Shown here: in pieces, positions 46,421-54,968 of the stretch
How the letters are laid out: the number at the start of each line of letters is the position of its first letter
Numbering within the stretch: position 1 is the first letter of the stretch
Origin: Phycisphaeraceae bacterium
GTDB taxonomy: Bacteria; Planctomycetota; Phycisphaerae; Phycisphaerales; Phycisphaeraceae
Assembly (NCBI GenBank): GCA_020851735.1
Contig: JADZCD010000037.1
Span: 87,775-151,774, forward strand
DNA: 64,000 nt
Reading direction: 5' to 3'
Program-made: the position numbers and the translations under genes
The notes under the pieces: model-generated
The model's database searches: none
Told to the model about the DNA's origin: nothing
Seen by the model: the letters and a program-made list of their open reading frames with translations, nothing else

Positions 46421-47616
46421 GTGCTCATCAAGAAAAACACAGGCGTCTTGTCCTTTTAGGCTCCACCGGCAGCATCGGCGTGAACACGTTGGACGTCGTG
46501 TCCCACCTAAACGCCTCGACCCGCAACGGTGACGGCCCGGATGCTCCGGACTATCTCCGCGTCGTCGGCCTGGCCGCCGGGCGCAGTGCCGAGAAGCTCA
46601 TTGACCAGGCCCGAGCCTTCAAAGTGCCCGCCGTGGCCGTGGCCGATCCCGACGCCGCCCGCCGCGTCGCCGCCGCCCTGCCCAACGTCAAAATCTACGC
46701 CGGGCCCGACGCCGCCGCCCAGCTCGTGGCCGATTCCGACGCCACCGATGTTCTAGCCGCCATGGTCGGGTCCGCCGGTCTGCCCGCCACCCTCGAAGCC
46801 GCCCGCCGCGGCCTGCGCATCAGCCTGGCCAACAAAGAAACTCTCGTCGCCGCCGGCGCCCTGGTCACCCCCCTCGTCCGCCGCCACGGCGCCATTCTCC
46901 TGCCCGTGGACAGCGAGCACTCGGCCATCTTCCAGTGCCTGGCCGGCCAGCCCCGCTCCGCCGTCAAGCGCATCGTCCTGACCGCCTCCGGCGGGCCGTT
47001 CCGCAACACCCCCAAAGAGCAGATGGACCAGGCCACCGTCGAACAAGCCTTAAATCACCCCACCTGGGCCATGGGCCAGAAGATCACCATCGACTCGGCT
47101 ACGATGATGAATAAAGCCCTGGAGATCATCGAGGCCCACTGGCTGTTCGACCTGCCCCCCCAGAAGATCGAGGTCATCATCCACCCCCAGTCCGTGGCCC
47201 ACAGCTTCGTGGAATACGAGGACCACTCCATCCTCGCCCAATTGGGCCCCCCGGACATGCGCACCCCCATCCAATACGCCTTAACCTACCCCCACCGCCT
47301 GGCCGGCTGCAGCCGCAGCCTCGATTGGCCGACATTATCCAAGCTGGAGTTCCACCCCCCCGATCGCGCCAAGTTCCGGGCCCTGCAACTGGCCTACGAG
47401 GTGATCGAGGCCGGTGGCACCGCCGGAGCGATTTTCAACGCCGCCAACGAGGCCGCCGTCGCCGCCTTCCTGGCCCGCAAAATCCGCTTCGGACAGATCG
47501 TCGACTTAGCCGCCCAGGCCCTGGCCGCCATCCCCACCCGGCCGGCCGAATCGCTGGCGATGATCCTCGAAGACGATCAACGCGCACGCGACTTCGTGGC
47601 TGAACGCATCGGCTGA
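46417..47616 (+). CDS. dxr: 1-deoxy-D-xylulose 5-phosphate reductoisomerase
   Basis: A 399-residue protein. The ATG overlaps the RNase E/G stop (ATGA), so they are translationally coupled. GSTGSIGVNTLDVV is the NADPH-binding start. LANKETLVAAG, PVDSEHSAIFQC (metal-binding Asp/Glu region), ASGGPFR and KITIDSATMMNKALEIIEAHWLF are the Dxr signatures. It performs the committed step of MEP isoprenoid synthesis. rseP follows after 41 nt, a pairing seen in many bacteria. Confidence 0.97.
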   Translation: MSAHQEKHRRLVLLGSTGSIGVNTLDVVSHLNASTRNGDGPDAPDYLRVVGLAAGRSAEKLIDQARAFKVPAVAVADPDAARRVAAALPNVKIYAGPDAAAQLVADSDATDVLAAMVGSAGLPATLEAARRGLRISLANKETLVAAGALVTPLVRRHGAILLPVDSEHSAIFQCLAGQPRSAVKRIVLTASGGPFRNTPKEQMDQATVEQALNHPTWAMGQKITIDSATMMNKALEIIEAHWLFDLPPQKIEVIIHPQSVAHSFVEYEDHSILAQLGPPDMRTPIQYALTYPHRLAGCSRSLDWPTLSKLEFHPPDRAKFRALQLAYEVIEAGGTAGAIFNAANEAAVAAFLARKIRFGQIVDLAAQALAAIPTRPAESLAMILEDDQRARDFVAERIG

Positions 47617-47657
47617 CCCGTAACCAAACCCCCTGACCCGCCCAGCTCGGACGCGGG

Positions 47658-49730
47658 ATGGATAGCCAAAGCATGCTGCAAAGCCTCATACCCTTTTTCT
47701 CCGGCGCCTGGGCCTTCTTCCTCCTGCTCGTGGGCTTCGGGTTTATCATCTTCATCCACGAACTGGGCCACTTCCTGGTCGCCAAGGCCGTCGGCATCAA
47801 GGTCACCCAGTTCGCCGTCGGGTTCGGCCCTTGCCTGATCTCCTGGCGCCGGGGCCTGGGCCTGCAAATGGGCTCCAGCGAACCGCTGCTGGAAAAAAAA
47901 CTCCAAGCCAACGAAACCATCGCCCACTTAGGCGAAACCGAATATCGCTTAAGCGCCGTGCCCTTAGGCGGCTACGTCAAAATGCTCGGGCAGGAGGACT
48001 TAGACCCCACCGCCCAGAGCCAGGACCCCCGCGCCTACAACCGCAAGCCCATCTGGGCCCGCATCTGCGTCATCAGCGCCGGCGTGACCATGAACCTGAT
48101 CTTCGGCATCCTCTTTTTCGTCGTCGCCTTCACCAAGGGCGTGGGCTTTAACGCTCCGCTCGTCGGCCAGGTCACCCCCAAATCCCCCGCCGCCCTCACC
48201 TACCCCCTCGGCCACGAATCCGACCCCGCCTACCAGGGCCTGCGCATGGGCGATCACATCGTCGCCCTCAACGACCAGCCCGTGGCCGACCTCCAGGAAG
48301 TCCGCATCAACACCGCCCTGGCCCACCGCGGGCAGATCATCAAACTCACCGTCGCCCGCGACGACCAGACCCTGACCTACCCCATCACCCCCGAAGCCGG
48401 GCCGCGCCAGGTGCAGGGCCTGCTCTGGCTCGGTTTTGATGCCCCCGCTTCCCTGCATCTTCCCGAAGACCTGCCCAAGGATCTCCTGCCCCAGTCCCTA
48501 GCCGACGCCGGCGTCCAGCCGGGCATGATGATCGTGGCCGTCAACAATCAGCCCGTGGACAGCTACGTCCAGTTCCATCGCCTGGTCACCGCCGCCCGCG
48601 GGCAGGACGTCTTGGTCGCCTTCGCCCACCCGGCCAAAAAATCCGCCGTTTCCCCCGCCGCCACCCAACCTTCCGCCGCCGCCGTCACCGTCACCCTCCA
48701 CGCCCTGCCCGACCTCTGGACCCACGACGTCCAGGACAGCCAACCCGTCGACCACATCCTCGGACTCTCCCCCGCCGTCAGCGTCGTGTATGTCCAGGAA
48801 AACATGCCCGCCCACGCCGCCGGCCTCCAGCGCGGCGACGTGATCGCCCGCTTAGGCGACGTCGATTGGCCCAGCAGCGCCGCGGTCTATCGCATCGTGC
48901 AAACCGCCAAAGGTTCCCTGGACTTAGTCGTCCTCCGCAGCCGCGAACTGATCTCCCTCGGCCCGGTCACGCCCAAGAACAGCCGCCTGGGATTTCAGCC
49001 CGGGTACGACCAGCCCGTCATCCGCGAAAGCTTAAAAGACTATCCGACCACCGACCTGGCCCTCACCCCCGGATCGCGCATCCTGGCCCTCAACGCCCAG
49101 CCCGTGACCAGCGTCAACGACCTGCAACGCCAGTTGGCCGACCTGGCCGCCGCTCATCCCCAAGGCCTGGAAGTCAACGTCACCGTCGAGCTCAACGTCA
49201 AAGACCACCCCACCGAGCAGCACCCGCTCAAGCTCGACGCTCCGCAACTGGCCACCCTCGCTTCCGCCGCCTGGAGCCCGCCCATCCCGCCGACCCTCTT
49301 CAAATACGAACTGGTCATCCTCAAAGCCGACACCCCCCTGCAAGCCATCCAGCTGGGCCTGGAAAAAACCTATCAATCCATGGCCCAGGTCTACCTGACC
49401 ATCGCCCGCCTCTTCCAAGGCACCGTCAAGCCCGAACACCTCCAGGGCCCCGTCGGCATCATCCACACCGGCACGCGCGTCGCCAAACAAGGCTGGTCCT
49501 ACCTGATGTTCTTCCTCGGCCTGATCTCCATCAACCTGGTGGTCATCAACTTCCTGCCCATCCCCATCATGGACGGCGGGCACATCGTGTTCCTGACCGT
49601 CGAAAAACTCAAAGGCTCACCCATCAGCGAACGCTTCCAAAACCTCGCCCTCTACGCCGGCCTGGCCGTCATCGGCAGCATCTTCTTCATCACCTTCTAC
49701 TACGACATCACCCGCCTCTTCGGCGGCTAA
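47658..49730 (+). CDS. rseP: Site-2 protease RseP-type zinc metalloprotease with multiple PDZ domains
   Basis: A 690-residue protein, much longer than E. coli RseP (450). HELGH lies near residue 34 inside the first membrane helix. NFLPIPIMDGGHIVFLTVE near residue 635 has the second metal-ligand region. Between them are three PDZ-like segments: YQGLRMGDHIVALNDQPV, then DAGVQPGMMIVAVNNQPVDS, then HAAGLQRGDVIARLGDV, with a possible fourth near 475 (PGSRILALNAQPV). It cleaves anti-sigma factors or other membrane proteins within the bilayer. The additional PDZ copies may change gating of substrates. Confidence 0.93.
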   Translation: MDSQSMLQSLIPFFSGAWAFFLLLVGFGFIIFIHELGHFLVAKAVGIKVTQFAVGFGPCLISWRRGLGLQMGSSEPLLEKKLQANETIAHLGETEYRLSAVPLGGYVKMLGQEDLDPTAQSQDPRAYNRKPIWARICVISAGVTMNLIFGILFFVVAFTKGVGFNAPLVGQVTPKSPAALTYPLGHESDPAYQGLRMGDHIVALNDQPVADLQEVRINTALAHRGQIIKLTVARDDQTLTYPITPEAGPRQVQGLLWLGFDAPASLHLPEDLPKDLLPQSLADAGVQPGMMIVAVNNQPVDSYVQFHRLVTAARGQDVLVAFAHPAKKSAVSPAATQPSAAAVTVTLHALPDLWTHDVQDSQPVDHILGLSPAVSVVYVQENMPAHAAGLQRGDVIARLGDVDWPSSAAVYRIVQTAKGSLDLVVLRSRELISLGPVTPKNSRLGFQPGYDQPVIRESLKDYPTTDLALTPGSRILALNAQPVTSVNDLQRQLADLAAAHPQGLEVNVTVELNVKDHPTEQHPLKLDAPQLATLASAAWSPPIPPTLFKYELVILKADTPLQAIQLGLEKTYQSMAQVYLTIARLFQGTVKPEHLQGPVGIIHTGTRVAKQGWSYLMFFLGLISINLVVINFLPIPIMDGGHIVFLTVEKLKGSPISERFQNLALYAGLAVIGSIFFITFYYDITRLFGG

Positions 49731-49734
49731 ACCC

Positions 49735-49792
49735 GTAGGAGTTGGGAAGAGCAATAGGGGATGAGGGATGAGGGATTGGGGGTTAGGGTTCA
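49735..49792. repeat. GGAGTTGGG/GGGATGA array, diverged copy 3
   Basis: Tandem units TAGGAGTTGGG, AGGGGATGA, GGGATGA, GGGATTG, GGGGTTAGGG. It starts five bases after the rseP stop codon. Confidence 0.6.
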
Positions 49793-49879
49793 GCGCACAT
49801 GCAGTCATCTAAAGCCCAGGGAAGAAATCCCTGGGCCCGTCTACCAACCGATCCCAGATCGTCGCACATCACCCCCCCT

Positions 49880-49906
49880 GTTTAGCGGGCGGGCCGCAGA
49901 CCCACC
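49880..49906. repeat. GTTTAGCGGGC hairpin repeat, diverged copy
   Basis: GTTTAGCGGGC is followed by GGGCCGCAGACCC. It shares the GTTTAGC leader and hairpin layout with the identical copies at 55087-55117 and 60652-60682. Confidence 0.55.
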
Positions 49907-49995
49907 TCCCCGTGCTTCCCTTTCCCCCCTCATCCACCGCCCGCAACACAACACGTCCCCCCGATCCCCCGCCCCCCGGAAGTAACCCACGGAAC

Positions 49996-50031
49996 GGGTG
50001 CCACACATCAGCCCGCAGGGTGATGTGTGCT
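49996..50031. repeat. GGGTGCCACACA hairpin repeat, copy 1
   Basis: CACACATCA and TGATGTGTG pair around GCCCGCAGGG. Related 36-nt copies are at 59409-59444 and 63812-63847. Confidence 0.75.
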
Positions 50032-50155
50032 TTCCCCTCGTTTATGCAAATCTAGGCAACCTCCCCATCCCCAAATCCCCAAAACCGCCCCCCTCGCCCG
50101 CCCCCACCACCACGCGACCAACCCTGCTTTTTCGTCACCGCATACCAGAAATCCA

Positions 50156-50184
50156 TTGACACCCAATATGGTTTGCGGTAAAAA
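50156..50184 (+). promoter_or_regulatory. Putative sigma70 promoter of the LEPR-XLL gene
   Basis: TTGACA, a 17-nt spacer and TAAAAA, about 75 nt before the start codon. Confidence 0.6.
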
Positions 50185-50258
50185 TCTAGCGCAGTCCTTT
50201 TAGAATTCTTGCCTCGCCTCGCGATAGATCGTCCACCTCTCTTCTGGAGGGATTCGTC

Positions 50259-52379
50259 GTGCGTCTACGTCATCTGTTTTCCGGGCGTCGTAATCTTGTC
50301 GGCACTGCCAGTTCACCTAATCTCCCGCCATCGAATCCCAGATTCCCGGGCCTCGAACTCCTCGAGCCGCGCCTGCTCCTAAGCGGCACCGCCTACGTCA
50401 TCGACTCCCTCCTAGACACCGTCGCCGCCGACGGCCACCTGACCCTGCGCGAAGCGATCGAAGCGGCCAACACCAACGCGGCCGTCAACGAAGCAGCAGC
50501 CGGCAGTGCCAGCGAAACCGACAGCATCACGTTCGCGCCCAGTCTGTTCGCCGGCGGTCACGCGGATTTGATTCTCTCGGGCACAGAGCTTTCGATCACC
50601 GACGACCTGTCCATCACCGGGCCGGAGCAGGAACTGCTGTCCATCGACGCCAACCAGCTGTCGCGCGTGTTCGGCATCAGCGGCAGCGAAACCAACGTGA
50701 CGATGGAAGGACTGACGATCACAGGGGGATATGCCAATATTGATGGCGGCGGCGGATTCAGAGTCGACCAGGCTGCGGTGACGCTGACGGATTGCGCTAT
50801 CAGCGGAAATTCGGCCGCAAGCTACGGCGGCGGAGTGTATGTCAAGCATGGCAGCTTGACGCTGGAGACCTGCGCCATCAGCGGGAATTCCGCGGGTCAA
50901 TACGGCGGCGGAGTGTATGTCATCGGCACGGTAACTCTAGCCAACTGCACGGTCAGTGAAAACACGGTGTCACAGCAATATGGCAACGGGGGTGGGCTAT
51001 ACGTCTTCGGCACGGCAACGTTGACCAGCTGCACCATCAGTGGAAATGCGTCAATCGGCGAGTACGGCACGGGCGGCGGACTGAAAGTTAGCGGCACCGC
51101 GACATTAATTGATTGTGTAATCAGCGATAATACCGCGGATAGCTCCGGTGGCGGGCTATTCGGCTCCAGCACGGTGGAATTGACGAATTGTACGGTGATC
51201 AGGAATGCCGTCACGGGCAGCTATGGCACGGGCGGCGGGCTGCTAGTTCGTGGCACGGCGACTTTGAATCATTGTGTGATCAGCGAGAATACGGCACCCG
51301 TTCAAGGTGGCGGGCTGAGTGTCTACGGCACCGCGACGCTGAGCTACTGCACGATCAGCGGAAACTCGGCGGTAATGGGCGGGGGAGTTTATTTGGATTC
51401 ATTGAACGGCAATTCCACGCTGACTAATTGCGCCATCAGCGGGAATACGGCGACCAGCGCCAGTGGCGGGCTGTATGGCATCGGCACCGTGACGCTGACC
51501 AATTGCACGATCAGTGGAAACTGGGCCCAAGGCTTTGGTGGCGGGCTGGGCGTCGACGGCACCACGACTTTGAATAACACAATTGTGGCGGTCAACGCAG
51601 CGAGCACCGACGCAGATATCCACGGCGGTCCCTACACCGCCTCCTCCAGCTTCCTCGGCGGTGACCCCAAATTCATCCGCAATCCCTCCGCCGGGCTCGA
51701 CGGCATCTGGGGCACACCTGACGACGACCTAGGCGACCTGCACCTGCGTGCGGACAGTCCCTGCGTCAACGCAGGCGACAACTCTCTGGCCGTGGACGCA
51801 GACGGCGACCCGCTGACGATTGACCTGGACAGCCACCCGCGCCTCGCGGGAACGCAAGTTGACATCGGCGCCTACGAACTCGGCGGAATCCCCGGCGATT
51901 TCACCGGCGATTGGCAATTGACCTTATCCGACATCAACCACTTCAAGCTCGTCCTCACCGACACCCCCGCCTGGCAAGCCCAATACCCCGGCGTGCCCCT
52001 CTGGGCCATCGACCCCAACGGCGACGGCAGCATCACCCTCTCCGACATCAACGCCTTCAAGACTCTCCTCACCGGCAGCGCCGCCACCAGCCAATCCCTG
52101 AACGTGGCCCCGCAAGATGTGGCATCAGGTATTAACGAGCCGCGCGCGTCAGCAAGCGGTGCATCGATTTCCTCCACTCCCTTACGGTCGTGGCTCGTTG
52201 AGGCACAATCCCCGCCCCCATCCGCCGACTCCTCCTGGCGATCCGCCCAGCCGACCAAAAAATCCCTCTTCGCCCACCGCCGTTCGATTTTCGGCGACGT
52301 TGCCGCATCAACCGCACAACCCCCAGCCCCCATCGAAGCAGGCGTACTGGCCGACCTGCCCGCCGTGGCCGTGGCATGA
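50259..52379 (+). CDS. LEPR-XLL surface protein with beta-helix (Pmp-like) repeats and dockerin-like repeats
   Basis: A 706-residue protein. GTG 50259 is preceded by GGAGG. The LEPR-XLL signal (LELLEPRLLLSG) is near residues 30-41 and LTLREAIEAAN (CSLREAI-type) near 63-73. Residues about 150-440 are right-handed beta-helix repeats (TLTNCTISGN, then GGGxYV) as in polymorphic outer-membrane proteins. Two dockerin-like Ca sites follow (TGDWQLTLSDINHF, PNGDGSITLSDINAF; about 550-600). The last 100 residues are Pro/Ser/Ala-rich and partly made of dispersed repeats. LEPR-XLL is a predicted planctomycete surface-targeting tag. A role in adhesion or glycan binding is plausible. Confidence 0.87.
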   Translation: MRLRHLFSGRRNLVGTASSPNLPPSNPRFPGLELLEPRLLLSGTAYVIDSLLDTVAADGHLTLREAIEAANTNAAVNEAAAGSASETDSITFAPSLFAGGHADLILSGTELSITDDLSITGPEQELLSIDANQLSRVFGISGSETNVTMEGLTITGGYANIDGGGGFRVDQAAVTLTDCAISGNSAASYGGGVYVKHGSLTLETCAISGNSAGQYGGGVYVIGTVTLANCTVSENTVSQQYGNGGGLYVFGTATLTSCTISGNASIGEYGTGGGLKVSGTATLIDCVISDNTADSSGGGLFGSSTVELTNCTVIRNAVTGSYGTGGGLLVRGTATLNHCVISENTAPVQGGGLSVYGTATLSYCTISGNSAVMGGGVYLDSLNGNSTLTNCAISGNTATSASGGLYGIGTVTLTNCTISGNWAQGFGGGLGVDGTTTLNNTIVAVNAASTDADIHGGPYTASSSFLGGDPKFIRNPSAGLDGIWGTPDDDLGDLHLRADSPCVNAGDNSLAVDADGDPLTIDLDSHPRLAGTQVDIGAYELGGIPGDFTGDWQLTLSDINHFKLVLTDTPAWQAQYPGVPLWAIDPNGDGSITLSDINAFKTLLTGSAATSQSLNVAPQDVASGINEPRASASGASISSTPLRSWLVEAQSPPPSADSSWRSAQPTKKSLFAHRRSIFGDVAASTAQPPAPIEAGVLADLPAVAVA
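52125..52210. repeat. Inverted CGCTTGCTGACGCGC-type repeat in the 3' part of the LEPR-XLL gene
   Basis: GAGCCGCGCGCGTCAGCAAGCGG is followed about 30 nt later by CCCTTACGGTCGTGGCTCG, which is roughly its complement. The first arm resembles the element at 1553-1580 in the ATPase gene in opposite orientation. It is translated as the low-complexity tail. Confidence 0.55.
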
Positions 52380-52736
52380 CGGTAAGTTGGCCCGCACCCA
52401 TCAGCCTTCAGCCTGCCGTGTGCCACCCCAGCCGCCGAAGCTAGCGTAGGGCACCCACATCCGACCCCAGCCCCCAGAACTGTCCCCCCAGACGCGCTCC
52501 CCCCTAACCCCCAGCCCCATCGCCCCCACTCTCCTCCACATCGCAAATCGCAAATCGGCAATCGGCAATTCGCCATTCGCCACTCGGCATTCGCAATTCG
52601 CCATTCATCACTTCCCATTCGCCCCTCGCCTCGCGTCGCGCCTTGCAGGGAACCTCCCATCCGCCCGCCCATTTCCTCCCCCTGCCCTCCTGGCTTATAC
52701 TGCTGCCCTTTACATCCCCTATATAGAGGCAGCCGC
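52380..52736. other. Repeat-bearing intergenic region before yidC
   Basis: No gene is seen. It holds a diverged GTGCCAC hairpin repeat (52419-52455) and an array of ATCGCAA, TCGGCAA and TTCGCCA heptads (52540-52622). CCCCTATATAGAGG (52716-52729) lies just before the yidC start and recurs at 63760-63773. Confidence 0.55.
52540..52622. repeat. Heptad array, ATCGCAA/TTCGCCA variant
   Basis: About eleven 7-8-nt units drifting from ATCGCAA through TCGGCAA to TTCGCCATT. It resembles one side of the GAATGAC elements at 24597 and 57133, but no second arm or core is evident. Confidence 0.6.
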
Positions 52737-54896
52737 GTGAATCGATCCTCCACTATCCTGGCGCTGGTCCTGGCCGCACTCTCCTTCACCTGCCTTACCC
52801 CTCGCTCCGCCTCCGCCCAGGACTCCACTGCGGCAAATAATTCCGCTGCGCCAACAGCATCAGCCCCCGGCTCTTCCGGGGGTGCCGGGGGGTACGCCCC
52901 ATCTTCAACTTCCGCCCCCGGAAACACCCCCGGAAACACCCCCGGAAGTGTCGCCATCCCCCTTGCCGAGCCCACCGCCGTCGAGCTCGGATCCCTGGAC
53001 CCTAAAACCAACTACAAACTAAAAATCGGCCTCGAACGCGCCGCCATCCGCTACATCCACCTGACCGACTACCTTTACGAAGTCCTCTCCGATCCCTCCG
53101 TCCCGGACAACCACTATCTGGCCCTAAGCAAGTTCCAGACTCCCGAAAACGGCAAGGGCTTCTATCGCCCCTTGGCCGCCATCGCCGTCACCGTCGACAG
53201 CCGCCGCCTTGAGATCGACAGCACCACCTGGCAGCTGCTCAGCACCGCCGCCGACGCCCAGGGCATCGCCACCCAAGCGGTCTATCGCCTGGTCATCCCC
53301 GGGCCCGACGGCCAGCCCCTCCTGGAAATCCACCGCACCTTCGAGCTCAAGCCCGACAGCTACGAACTGCTCTGCCGCCAGCAGCTGGTCAATCCCTCCA
53401 CCACCGTCGAGCGCAAAGTCATCCTCGAACAGCTCGGCACCGCCGACGCCCCGCCCGACCAGGCCCGCTACATGGGCGATCACCGCGCCTTCGTCGCCGG
53501 CTATTTCAATCTCGAATACGACCCCTCCGCCAAACTCATCTTCACCGACAAAACCTTCCTCCCCCGCGCCACCATCCTCAGCAACAACGAACCCCTCTGG
53601 CCGCGCCCCAGCCTCACCAACGACCCCGCCCAGGCACGCCTCGCCTGGGCCGCCGCCATCAATCGCTACTTCGCCTTAGTCCTCCATCGCCCCTTTGATA
53701 TCCCCGCCGACGCCCTCCTCGACGCCCGCCTGGTCCCGCCCCTCGACGCCCAATTCTCCATCAGCCTCCTGCCCCTGGGAACTAAGCCCCGCGAGGGCGA
53801 CGACCTTCGCCCCCTGGTCGCCACCCTCACCAGCAGCAGCCTGACCTTAGCCCCCCAGGCCTCCGCTCCCCTGGATCTGGCCCTCTTCGCCGGGCCCCGC
53901 AAGCCCGAGCTCTTCGGGTCCCCCGCCTATAAAGCCCTGTCCCTCTCCCAACTGGTCCGCTACGAATTAGGCTGCGCCTTCTGCACCTTCCAGCCCCTAG
54001 CCCGCCTGCTCCTGGCCTTCATGAAAGCCATTTACGCCGTCAGCTTCGACTGGGGCTTTGCCATCATCGCCCTGGTCATCTGCGTGCGCCTGATCCTCCA
54101 CCCCCTCACCCGCCGCTCCCAGATTCAGATGGCCAAGTTCTCCAAGCAGATGGCCGCCATGCAGCCGGAGATGGAAAAACTCAAACGCAAATTCCAGGAC
54201 GACCCCAAGCGACTCCAGTCCGAGCAAGCCAAGCTCATGCGCGAAAAGGGCATCAACCCCGCCAATGTCCTCGGCTGCCTGCCCGTCTTCCTGCAGATGC
54301 CCATCTGGGTCGCCCTCTACGCCATGCTCTATTTCGCCATCGAGCTCCGCCATCAGCCCGCCTTCTGGGGCGTCTTCCAGGCCGTCAGCTCCGGACAGTG
54401 GTACTTCCTGGCCGACCTCTCCAGCCCCGACGCTTTCCTGCGCTTTACCCCCCATCCCCTGCACATCAATTTCCCGATGCTCAATGCCATCGACTTCTCC
54501 GTCCTCAACATCCTGCCCATCCTCTGGGGCGTGGCCATGTTCATCCAGCAAAAATACATGGCCCCCCCCGCCGCCAACGAACAGGCCCGCCAGCAGCAGA
54601 AGATGATGAACTACATGATGCTCATCTTCGCCCTCCTCTTCTATTCCGCCCCCAGCGGCCTGACCCTCTACATGCTCGCGTCCACCTTCGCCGGGGCCCT
54701 GGATTCCTACATCGTCCGTCGCCACATCCAGCGCGAGGAAGAGGCCGGCACGCTCTTTGACAAAAAAGCTCCCAAGCCCGGCAGCCTGCGTGACCGCTTC
54801 CTTCGCGCCGTCGCCGACCGCCGCCGGCGCCTGGAAGAAACCCAGCGCCGTCTCCAAGGCCAACCCCCACGCTCCCGCCGGCCCGGCGATCGCTAG
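52737..54896 (+). CDS. yidC: Membrane protein insertase YidC
   Basis: A 719-residue protein from GTG 52737 with AGAGGCAG upstream. The N-terminal signal/anchor ends near ASAQD. Residues about 40-65 are a Pro/Gly/Ser insert made of dispersed repeats (PGNTPGNTPGS). A large periplasmic domain follows (about 85-410). The conserved insertase core (about 420-680) has NVLGCLPVFLQMPIWVALY and PSGLTLYMLAS. It inserts membrane proteins alone or with SecYEG. It starts a co-directional run yidC-mnmE-smpB. Confidence 0.95.
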   Translation: MNRSSTILALVLAALSFTCLTPRSASAQDSTAANNSAAPTASAPGSSGGAGGYAPSSTSAPGNTPGNTPGSVAIPLAEPTAVELGSLDPKTNYKLKIGLERAAIRYIHLTDYLYEVLSDPSVPDNHYLALSKFQTPENGKGFYRPLAAIAVTVDSRRLEIDSTTWQLLSTAADAQGIATQAVYRLVIPGPDGQPLLEIHRTFELKPDSYELLCRQQLVNPSTTVERKVILEQLGTADAPPDQARYMGDHRAFVAGYFNLEYDPSAKLIFTDKTFLPRATILSNNEPLWPRPSLTNDPAQARLAWAAAINRYFALVLHRPFDIPADALLDARLVPPLDAQFSISLLPLGTKPREGDDLRPLVATLTSSSLTLAPQASAPLDLALFAGPRKPELFGSPAYKALSLSQLVRYELGCAFCTFQPLARLLLAFMKAIYAVSFDWGFAIIALVICVRLILHPLTRRSQIQMAKFSKQMAAMQPEMEKLKRKFQDDPKRLQSEQAKLMREKGINPANVLGCLPVFLQMPIWVALYAMLYFAIELRHQPAFWGVFQAVSSGQWYFLADLSSPDAFLRFTPHPLHINFPMLNAIDFSVLNILPILWGVAMFIQQKYMAPPAANEQARQQQKMMNYMMLIFALLFYSAPSGLTLYMLASTFAGALDSYIVRRHIQREEEAGTLFDKKAPKPGSLRDRFLRAVADRRRRLEETQRRLQGQPPRSRRPGDR
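52860..52953. repeat. Composite repeat in the yidC 5' coding region
   Basis: A TCAGCCCCCGGCT...CCGGGGGGTACG hairpin-type repeat is followed by CTTCCGCCCCCGGAA, two CACCCCCGGAAA units and a CACCCCCGGAAGTG. The translation is an S/A/P/G linker just after the signal peptide. Confidence 0.8.
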
Positions 54897-54968
54897 ATCA
54901 ATCCCCGCCCGCCAACCCGCAAACGCCACCGCGCGGGGCTCTGGGGAGTGGGGTCATAGACTTAAGCG

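Larger units (their letters stand above)
49731..50258. other. Repeat-rich intergenic region
   Basis: No gene is seen. In order: a GGGATGAGGGATT-type array (49735-49792), a GCCCAGGGA/TCCCTGGGC hairpin (about 49813-49836), a GTTTAGCGGGC hairpin repeat (49880-49906), a CCCCCCGGAAGTAA motif (about 49973-49986), a GGGTGCCACACA hairpin (49996-50031) and the promoter of the LEPR-XLL gene. Confidence 0.6.
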
